A stretch of 64,000 bases of DNA from Diphasiastrum complanatum (Eukaryota; Streptophyta; Lycopodiopsida; Lycopodiales; Lycopodiaceae). This document shows, one piece after another, positions 57,231-64,000 of the stretch. The stretch covers positions 1,189,530 through 1,253,529 of the forward strand of contig CM055103.1 in assembly GCA_029204225.1 (NCBI GenBank), given 5' to 3'. The stretch's first letter is position 1. Every line of letters begins with the position of its first letter. The notes beneath the pieces are model-generated. The model was not told the origin of the DNA. It saw nothing but the letters and a program-made list of their open reading frames with translations, and made no database searches. The position numbers were made by a program, and so were the translations under genes.

Positions 57231-60043
57231 GTCAAATGATTGACAAAGGACTTGATGTGGAGTTCATTGGAGATGCATGTTTGATAAGTAAATGTGGATC
57301 CTTGATTGCTCAAGGTAGGAGGCATGGTAAACTTTTCAAGCTTGATGCATGTGTGATCTCTAATCATGAAGGATGTATGGCTAGGGAGCAATTGACAAAC
57401 CAAGAAGTTTGGCACAAGAGGTTGGGCCATCCCAACTTCAAATCTTTGGAGGTAATGGCAAAGAAAGAGCTTGTTCTTGGTCTCCCTAAAAGTCTTGTTG
57501 CAAACAATAGTGTTTGTGAACATTGTGCCTTGTCCAAATCTCATAGACTTGCTTATTCTAGATCTACTTCTAGATCTAAAGAAGCTTTTCAACTTGTGCA
57601 TTCTGATATTCATTCTTCTAGTACAACTAGCAATGGTGGGGCAAAGATGTATGCAACTTTCATTGATGACTTTAGTAGGTATACTTGGATCTATCTTCTT
57701 AAAAGTAAGGATGAAGTGTTTGCTGCATTTGTCAAGTTCAAGAATGAAATGGAAAACCAATTCAATACAAAGATCAAATGCTTAAGATCTGATAATGGAG
57801 GGGAATACACCTCAAATAGGTTCAAAGACTTTTGTATAGCACATGGGATTAAGAGGGAGATGTCTAGTCCTAGGACTCCACAACAGAATGGAGTGGCCGA
57901 GAGGAAGAATAGAACCCTTTGTGAATGTGCCAAGGCAATGAGACTACATGCTAATCTTGCTAAGTCTTTTTGGGGGGAAGCTTTAGCATGTGCTAACTAT
58001 CTATGTAATAGATGGACAAGTGCTTCCTTGGATGGTAAAACTCCTCATGAGGTTCTTTATGGTAGAAGGCCGAGTGTCAAGCATTGTAGGATCTTTGGAT
58101 GTACATGTTTTGTCAATATCACACTTGATGATAGAACTAAAGAAGATCCTTCATCAAAGAAGGGTGTGTTTGTTGGCTATAGTGAAGTAAGCAAGGCTTA
58201 CAAAGTGTACATTCCTTCTACAAAGAAAGTTGTCATAAGTAGGGATGTCATCTTTCATGAAGAGAATGTTTCCAATGTTGTTGATGTTGATGTTGATGTG
58301 CCTACTAATCATCATGATGTGCAAGATGTCTTGGATGAAGATGGAGATGCCACTCCAAAGCAAACTTCAAGGAAGACTCAAAGGCAAAGGGCTAAGCCAT
58401 CAAGGCTAACCTATGATGAAAAAGGAAAGCAAGTGGTGGACAACTCTAACTTTGCTTTTCTTACCTCTTTTGATGAACCAACTTGTGTAGGTGAAGCAAT
58501 TCAAAAGAAGGAATGGATCCAAGCCATGGATCATGAGCATCAAGCACTCATCAAAAGCAACACATGGAGGTTGGTAAAGCTTCCAAAGGACAAGAAGGCA
58601 ATTGGTTGTAATTGGATCTTCAAGATCAAGACAAATCAAGATGGATCAATCAACAAGTACAAGACAAGGTTGGTGGCAAAGGGGTATGCTCAAGAATATG
58701 GTATTGACTATGATGAGACCTTTGCACCCGTGGCAAAGATGGTAACTATTCGAATCCTAATCTCTCTTGCAACTCTTTATGATTGGGATATGTGGCAAAT
58801 GGATGTTACTAATGCCTTCTTGAATGGTGATCTTGAAGAAGATATTTACATGGAGCAACCCGAGGGCTATGTTTCACATGATGAGCCTAATCATGTGTGC
58901 TATCTCCAAAAGAGTTTGTATGGGCTAAAGCAAGCACCAAGGAGTTGGTATGCTAAGCTCAATTCCTTCTTACTTTCTCAAAACTTTGTTATGAGTGAGT
59001 ATGATCATTCTCTCTACTTTAGATTGAATGAAAATGATATCACTTTACTTTTGATCTATGTTGATGACATTATCTTAAGTGGTGGTAACAATCTAGATAT
59101 AGATGAAATCAAGATGGCACTCAAAAGAGAGTTTGAAATTCAAGATCTTGGTAAACTTCATTATATCTTAGGAATAGAGATTATTAGAACTTCTAAATCT
59201 ACATTCATATGTCAAGAAAAGTATGTTAACTCTATTCTAAAAAGGTTTCATATGGAAGATTGTAAAGTTGTTTCTACTCCTATGGAATCAAATGTAAAGC
59301 TAACTACAAGAAGTAATGAAAGATCCTTCAAGGACATTACTCTCTATAGAAAGCTAATAGGATCTCTTATATGGTTAACCATCACAAGACCTGATCTAAG
59401 CTTTGTGGTTGGTAAACTAAGTCAATTTATGCAAGATCCTAGTGAGGCTCATTGGAAGCTAGGAAAGAGAGTACTTAGATACATCTCGGGATCTAGAGAT
59501 TTTGGCATCTTGTATGGAGGTACTACACCTAACCTTTGTGGATTTTCAGATTCAGATTTTGCAGGTGATCAAATGGATAGGAAGTCAACAAGTGCCTTTG
59601 CAATCTATCTTGGAGATGGAGTGGTCTCATGGCTATCAAAGAAGCAACCAACTATCTCTCTATCTTCCACCGAAGCCGAGTACAAGGCATTAACAACATG
59701 CACCAAGGAGATTCTTTGGATCAAGAGGATGTTATTGGATCTTCACTTGCTGGAACCAGAGAAGACTCCAATCATACTTTGTGATAACCTTTCAGCCCAA
59801 AGCTTGGCAAGCAATCCTGTTTTTCATGCAAGGAGCAAGCACATTGAGATTGCTCACCATTTTGTGAGAGATCAAGTCATTGCCAAAGAGGTGGAGCTTC
59901 AACATGTCTCTTCAAAGGAGTGTGTGGCTGATATCTTCACCAAACCATTGGGAAAGGACCTATATTTAATGCATAGATCTAATCTTGGAATGTGCTCAAA
60001 GACTATGTTGAAACTAGCATCCAATGTTGAAGAGGGAGTGTGA
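57191..60043 (+). CDS. Cop15 integrase, reverse transcriptase and RNase H
   Basis: A 950-codon frame in the -1 frame relative to gag, overlapping it by 40 bases. In order: the GAG-pre-integrase zinc finger (H75, H80, C109, C112); the integrase core with D139, D201 and E237 (35 residues between the last two); an acidic linker; reverse transcriptase from about 440 with the catalytic YVDD at 623-626; RNase H with D787, E828, D865 and D894. All catalytic residues expected for the family are present. The listed start codon is only the first ATG after the frameshift; translation normally comes from the gag start. The stop codon TGA uses the first bases of the 3' LTR. The enzymes would copy the element RNA to DNA and insert it. 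Confidence 0.96.
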   Translation: MYIPSITKNLLSVSQMIDKGLDVEFIGDACLISKCGSLIAQGRRHGKLFKLDACVISNHEGCMAREQLTNQEVWHKRLGHPNFKSLEVMAKKELVLGLPKSLVANNSVCEHCALSKSHRLAYSRSTSRSKEAFQLVHSDIHSSSTTSNGGAKMYATFIDDFSRYTWIYLLKSKDEVFAAFVKFKNEMENQFNTKIKCLRSDNGGEYTSNRFKDFCIAHGIKREMSSPRTPQQNGVAERKNRTLCECAKAMRLHANLAKSFWGEALACANYLCNRWTSASLDGKTPHEVLYGRRPSVKHCRIFGCTCFVNITLDDRTKEDPSSKKGVFVGYSEVSKAYKVYIPSTKKVVISRDVIFHEENVSNVVDVDVDVPTNHHDVQDVLDEDGDATPKQTSRKTQRQRAKPSRLTYDEKGKQVVDNSNFAFLTSFDEPTCVGEAIQKKEWIQAMDHEHQALIKSNTWRLVKLPKDKKAIGCNWIFKIKTNQDGSINKYKTRLVAKGYAQEYGIDYDETFAPVAKMVTIRILISLATLYDWDMWQMDVTNAFLNGDLEEDIYMEQPEGYVSHDEPNHVCYLQKSLYGLKQAPRSWYAKLNSFLLSQNFVMSEYDHSLYFRLNENDITLLLIYVDDIILSGGNNLDIDEIKMALKREFEIQDLGKLHYILGIEIIRTSKSTFICQEKYVNSILKRFHMEDCKVVSTPMESNVKLTTRSNERSFKDITLYRKLIGSLIWLTITRPDLSFVVGKLSQFMQDPSEAHWKLGKRVLRYISGSRDFGILYGGTTPNLCGFSDSDFAGDQMDRKSTSAFAIYLGDGVVSWLSKKQPTISLSSTEAEYKALTTCTKEILWIKRMLLDLHLLEPEKTPIILCDNLSAQSLASNPVFHARSKHIEIAHHFVRDQVIAKEVELQHVSSKECVADIFTKPLGKDLYLMHRSNLGMCSKTMLKLASNVEEGV
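60030..60038 (+). promoter_or_regulatory. Polypurine tract of Cop15
   Basis: AAGAGGGAG immediately before the 3' LTR, the plus-strand primer; it also encodes the last pol codons. Confidence 0.85.
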
Positions 60044-60693
60044 AAATTGTCAACATTTCCTAGCTAGTTTGAGGCCTAAATTGGCTAAAATTGTAAATAG
60101 TTTTGGTTCTGGAGTTTCACACGTGTGAAACAGGCCACAATGTTTTTATTTACTGTATTTTTTCAGTATGATGAAGTGTCAAACTTCATACCCTTCAAAA
60201 TGAGACCATTTTGATGTATTTTGGTCATATAAGCCATTTTTAGCTATTTTTCCTATATAGGGAATATCTAGGGTCAAGTACCTTCTAGAGAGAGGAGAGA
60301 GAGTCATCTTCCTCATCCATAAATAGTAGGGAAGTCGTGGAGAACAGGTTGGAGAAACCTTTTGTATGCTTCATTGAGATCAATAGATCATTGTCATTGT
60401 TTCTTCCTCCATTGAGAGCATTGTTGTGTGTATTGTCTTCAAGCTATTGTGTATGATCTTAGGTGCTTTCCAAAAGTGATAGGCTGATGTATTATGGACT
60501 GTATAATGCTATTTTGGGCCGCACTTGATGTTTATGGAAGTTTCCATTTGTGATAAATGCTTTTTGATCAAGTTCTTTGCATTCTAGGTAGCATAGAATG
60601 TGTTGCCAATTCCTAGCTTATGTAGTTTGGAGTGCAAGCATTCAAGCCAATGACCTTGGAGTTTAGATCCACTTAGGATCTGTATTTTTCACA
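60039..60693 (+). repeat. Cop15 3' LTR
   Basis: Same length as the 5' LTR and two differences. Confidence 0.97.
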
Positions 60694-60698
60694 GAGAA
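60694..60698 (+). repeat. Target site duplication of Cop15, right
   Basis: GAGAA, identical to 54259-54263. Confidence 0.95.
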
Positions 60699-61821
60699 CT
60701 TGCTTGTATTTGTGATTCCATCAATCAAAATGAGCTAGTTCAAGTCATTCTCAATGGCTTAAGAAGTGAATTTGATAACCTTGTCCAATCCTATGCCATT
60801 AAGGAGGAGCTACCAAGTTTGGAGGCTCTCCAAAGTGTGCTAATTTTGAAAGCATCAATACAAGAGTACAAGCTCTTGAGAATGGACAAGCTTTCTCTCA
60901 CTCATAATGATGGCAAAGCTCTCTTTGCCAAGGATAAGCACAAAGGGAAGAGCAAGAACCAACATCAACAATCCTCAAGCAAGGACAAAGTCAAATCCAA
61001 AGACAAAGATGAGGAGGAAGATGATTCCTCTAATGCTTCATCATCCAAGCTCAAGAAGAAGAAGATCAAGTGTTTTTATTGTGGCAAGAAAGGTCATTAT
61101 GCCACCAATTGCTTCAAGAAGAAAAATCAACTCAAGCAAGCCAACATTACCAATGAGAAGGAAGACACTATTGCAAGTGATGGAGAGGGATCTCTTAAGG
61201 TCTCTAGTTTCTCATCTACTCCTTTTAAGAAGGACGGCCTATGGTATATTGATAGTGGAGCCTCTTCACATATGTGTAGCTCCAAGGACTCTTTCTCTTG
61301 TAGTGCACCTTATGATGGAGTCAAAAATCAATATACACTGCAAATAATTTTGAATTTCCTATTGAAGGCATAGGGAACATTCCCTTGATGCTTGCATCCT
61401 CTAAAGTTATTTCTCTCTCTAAAGTTCTTTATGTACCTAAGCTTACCAAGAATCTTATTAGTGTTGGCCAATTGCTTGATAATGGCCTTGATGATGCAAA
61501 ATTCAATGTTGATACTTGCACTATCAAGAAGAATGATGAGATACTTGCATTAGGATCTAGATTTGGTGGCATCTATAAACTAGATCCAAATGAGTATGTG
61601 AATGCTTGTAATGTTGATCTTGTGAACAAGCTCTCTATGGAGGAATTATGGCATAGGAGGCTGGGACATCCCAACTACAAATCCATACTCTCTATGATCA
61701 AAGAAGCCAAAGCTATTGGCTTGCCAAAGTCATTCTCCAAGAAGATCAAGCCTTGTGAGGCTTGTGCTATTGCTAAATCTCACAAAAAGCCATTTGCAAG
61801 ATCTTCTATCAAAAGCAAGGA
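60694..61821 (+). pseudogene. Cop14 gag, protease and GAG-pre-integrase, 3' block
   Basis: Continues the gag frame cut at 54263: VILNGLRSEFDNLVQSYA, a Lys/Asp/Glu-rich stretch and the CCHC knuckle CFYCGKKGHYATNC near 61070. The protease motif WYIDSGASSHMC is intact at about 61245. A one-base change near 61330 shifts the frame; the next frame (61385-61846) has YVPKLTKNLISVGQLL and the zinc finger LWHRRLGHPNYK/CEACAIAKSHKKP. The element is then cut at 61821, before the integrase core, and joined to an LTR piece. Confidence 0.9.
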
Positions 61822-62265
61822 GGTGTGCTTGAATATAGTCCAATAGAATTAAGAGGTGCATGGATCAATGGTCCAATAGGATTAAGAGGTGACAAAGTGT
61901 GGTCCAATCATAGTAAGCATAGTGGTAGCTCGTGGATCAACTAGTATCATTGTACTCCTCATTTTGGATCTAATTGATTTGGTGATTATATGGATTTTGA
62001 GTGTTATTGTATTTCTAGCTTTCTCTCTCTACCCGAGAGCTCATGATGGTTTTTTTTCTCTCTACCTGAGGAGAGTAGCTCATTTTTACTTAGAATAATT
62101 TTTGAATGAGTGAGAGTTGGAAGTGATTAAATGCATGTAGTAGTGTGTTTTTGCCATAGGATCTAAGATTGATCTTGAATGTCAATCTAATCTAAATCTT
62201 GGTGCATCTACACACCTTAGGAGACCACAAGAACATGTTGTGGACAATCCACACGTGTGAATTCA
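61822..62265 (+). mobile_element. Cop14 LTR fragment (3' side)
   Basis: Starts in the middle of the LTR (GTGTGCTTGAATATAG, equal to 52640 onwards) and runs to its end CACACGTGTGAATTCAA. A short block near 62107 (around the first CACGTG) is deleted. Together with 52573-53112 it frames Cop14, but integrase, RT and RNase H are missing. Confidence 0.88.
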
Positions 62266-62266
62266 A

Positions 62267-63899
62267 ACAAGTGAGCAGGGAGAGCTTAGAAGATCAAGTA
62301 GAAATCGAAAACCTCTTGCAAGATTAGAGATGAATCTAGCCCTAATGGGTTCTATGCTCAAGGCTCAAGAACCAAAAACTTTTGATAAAGCAAAGGAGCA
62401 CAAGAATGGCGTGAAGCTATGGAAACATAAATGGAAGCTATAACGAAAAATAGGACGTGGAACTTGGTTGAGCTACCTAATTACGCCTATCACTTGCAAA
62501 TGGATATACAAGATCAAATATGGAGCTAATGGGCAACTCAACGAGTACAAAGCATGGTTGGTTGAGAGAGGATTTGAGCAACAGGAAGGTATTGATTTTG
62601 AGAAAACCTTTGCACCCATAGCTAAGATGGTAACTCTACGTTCTATCATTGCTATTTCTATTTTGAATGGTTGGAAGATCTAGCAAATGGATGTTAAATT
62701 TGTTTTTCTTAATGGAGTGCTGGATGAAGAGGTGTACAACCTCAAGGATTTGTTGAGCCAAGGAGAGAGCATCTCGTTTGTAAGCTCAACAAAGCCATTT
62801 ATGGATTGAAGCAAGCACCACGGGCGTGGTACTCTTGCATTGATGAACACTTCAAGTGAAGGGAAATGGTAAAGAGTAATACTGATCCTAATCTTTACAT
62901 TCTAAGGCAAGACTTAGAGATAGTGTTCATTGTGTTGTACAGGGATGATTTGATTATTACAGGAAGTAATGAGAGTTTAATTGATGAAATAAAATCAGAT
63001 CTTTCCAATGCTTTTGACATGAGTGATCTAGGATTGATGCACTATTGTATCGGCATTGAAGTATGGCAAAAGGAAGACATGGTCTTTCTTACACAAAGCA
63101 AATATGCACGAGATTTGCTTTATAAGTTCAATATGCAGGATTGTAAGCCTTTGAGTACACCTATGGATGTCAACATGAAGCTTACTGCATATGATGAATC
63201 TGAGAAAGTAGATGCTTATTTGTATAGACCGCTGGTGGGTAGTTTGATTTATTTGACATACACACGACCTGATATTTCTTATGTTGTTGGTGTTGTTAGT
63301 TAATTTATGCAAGATCCTAGTCAAGCACATTGGAAGTCTGCTAAACGTATTCTCAGATACCTTCGAAGGACATTGAATTTTGGTTTGAAGTTTGATCAGC
63401 CTAAAGCACCAATACTGGTAGGTTATACAGATGCCGATTGGGCAGGTAATATTGATGACAGAAGATCTACCAGTGGTCATATATTCAGTTATGGTACAAC
63501 TGCAATTTCATGGAACAGCAGAAAGCAACCTACAGTAGCCTTATCATCGACGAAAACTGAATATAGAGCACTCAGCAATGCTACACAAGAAGCGGTATGG
63601 TTCTAAAGATTGCTTGTGGATTTAGGTCAACCACAGGTGGATGCGACTACTATATCTTGCGATAATCAAAGTTGCATTCACCTTGACAAAAATCTAGTTC
63701 TACATGTTCGAACCACACATCGAAATCAAGTACCATTTTGTTCGAGAGAAAATTTTTGATGGAGCCATTGATCTTTTTTTTTTGTAAATTTGAAGATCAA
63801 ATGGCAGATGTTTTTACTAAGTCATTAGGTAGATGTAAATTTGAGAGGCTTCGTACTCTATTAGGAATAGAAGAATGTAATTTTATCATTGAGGGAGAG
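62267..63899 (+). pseudogene. Cop13 reverse transcriptase and RNase H, 3' block
   Basis: Continues Cop13 after the Cop14 insertion, matching Cop11 from 42805. About 230 bases of integrase tail are missing at the junction. The reverse transcriptase is broken by small deletions, and its box reads LYRDDLIITG, where Cop11 has YMDD. RNase H has YTDADWAGNIDDRRSTSGH and SSTKTEY. A stop separates the C-terminus. The 3' end reaches a purine tract (TTGAGGGAGAG) before the LTR. Confidence 0.91.
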
Positions 63900-64000
63900 T
63901 GTTAGAAATCAATGATAAACTTCATTGTTACTATTTACGAGGTACATTAAAGTTGACAGTTGTGACCAGCTGTCATTATAGCCGTAGGCTAGTCTATTAG
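63900..64000 (+). mobile_element. Cop13 3' LTR (runs off the window)
   Basis: TGTTAGAAATC onwards matches the Cop11 5' LTR at 39139-39240. Confidence 0.9.

Larger units (their letters stand above)
54264..60693 (+). mobile_element. Copia retrotransposon Cop15, full length and young
   Basis: A complete 6430-bp Ty1/copia element. It has two 655-bp LTRs (54264-54918 and 60039-60693), a tRNA-Met primer site, a long leader, gag-protease and integrase-RT-RNase H frames, a purine tract and a perfect 5-bp target duplication. The LTRs differ at two positions (within the ACCAGG near 54353 and GATCTTGG near 54877). All catalytic motifs are intact; the only visible lesion is a one-base frameshift in the protease region. 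It is inserted in the gag of Cop14. Confidence 0.97.

Noticed and set aside
57203-57760. 185-codon frame on the minus strand within Cop15
   Set aside because: It is the antisense shadow of the integrase frame, as are the minus-strand frames at 53919-54281, 63028-63480 and 43988-44401.

Overview
The window looks like nuclear DNA of a flowering plant with a large, transposon-rich genome. The reasons are abundant Ty1/copia elements, copia LTRs followed directly by a primer site complementary to plant initiator tRNA-Met (TGGTATCAGAGC), an LTR followed by a Tat/Athila-type gypsy primer site, hAT transposase remnants, long (CT)n, (CA)n and (AT)n microsatellites, and a broken fragment of plant isocitrate lyase. 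The species cannot be named from the sequence. I see no intact host gene, rRNA, CRISPR array or bacterial feature.

Layout. 1-8.2 kb: copies of a long dispersed repeat ('repeat A', about 2 kb, with a microsatellite core and a tRNA-like segment), broken copia and hAT pieces, and a palindrome. 8.2-9.2 kb: isocitrate lyase fragment, a minisatellite, an A-rich tract and a GC-rich hairpin island. 9.3-12.8 kb: a copia pol gene with 3' LTR start, then a hAT transposase relic. 13.2-15.2 kb: the longest repeat A copy, with the best tRNA-like segment. 15.3-20.9 kb: a mosaic of gypsy, copia and hAT fragments on both strands. 22.5-26.8 kb: 5' end of a Tat/Athila-like gypsy element, then a copia element with LTR, primer site and gag. 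26.8-29.8 kb: another repeat A copy, then 'repeat B' and a foldback region.

29-64 kb appears to be one segment duplicated in tandem. The junction is near 44757, where the copia pol gene of copy 1 breaks off into repeat B of copy 2. The same order is seen twice: repeat B tail, gypsy chromodomain and LTR, repeat B, minus-strand copia end with LTR, hAT fragment, then a copia element with YMDD/YRDD reverse transcriptase. Each copy has private changes. Copy 1 carries a repeat B insertion and a 3 kb stretch with an unrecognised ORF relic. Copy 2 has lost about 1.5 kb and received a two-step nested insertion.

The best-preserved object is the innermost element of that nest, at 54264-60693. It is a copia retrotransposon with 655-bp LTRs differing at only two positions, a perfect 5-bp target duplication (GAGAA), primer site, purine tract, and gag and pol frames broken only by a one-base frameshift. 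It sits inside the gag of a second copia element, which sits inside the integrase-RT region of a third. Nothing else here works as a gene set; the window is a record of insertion, deletion and duplication.
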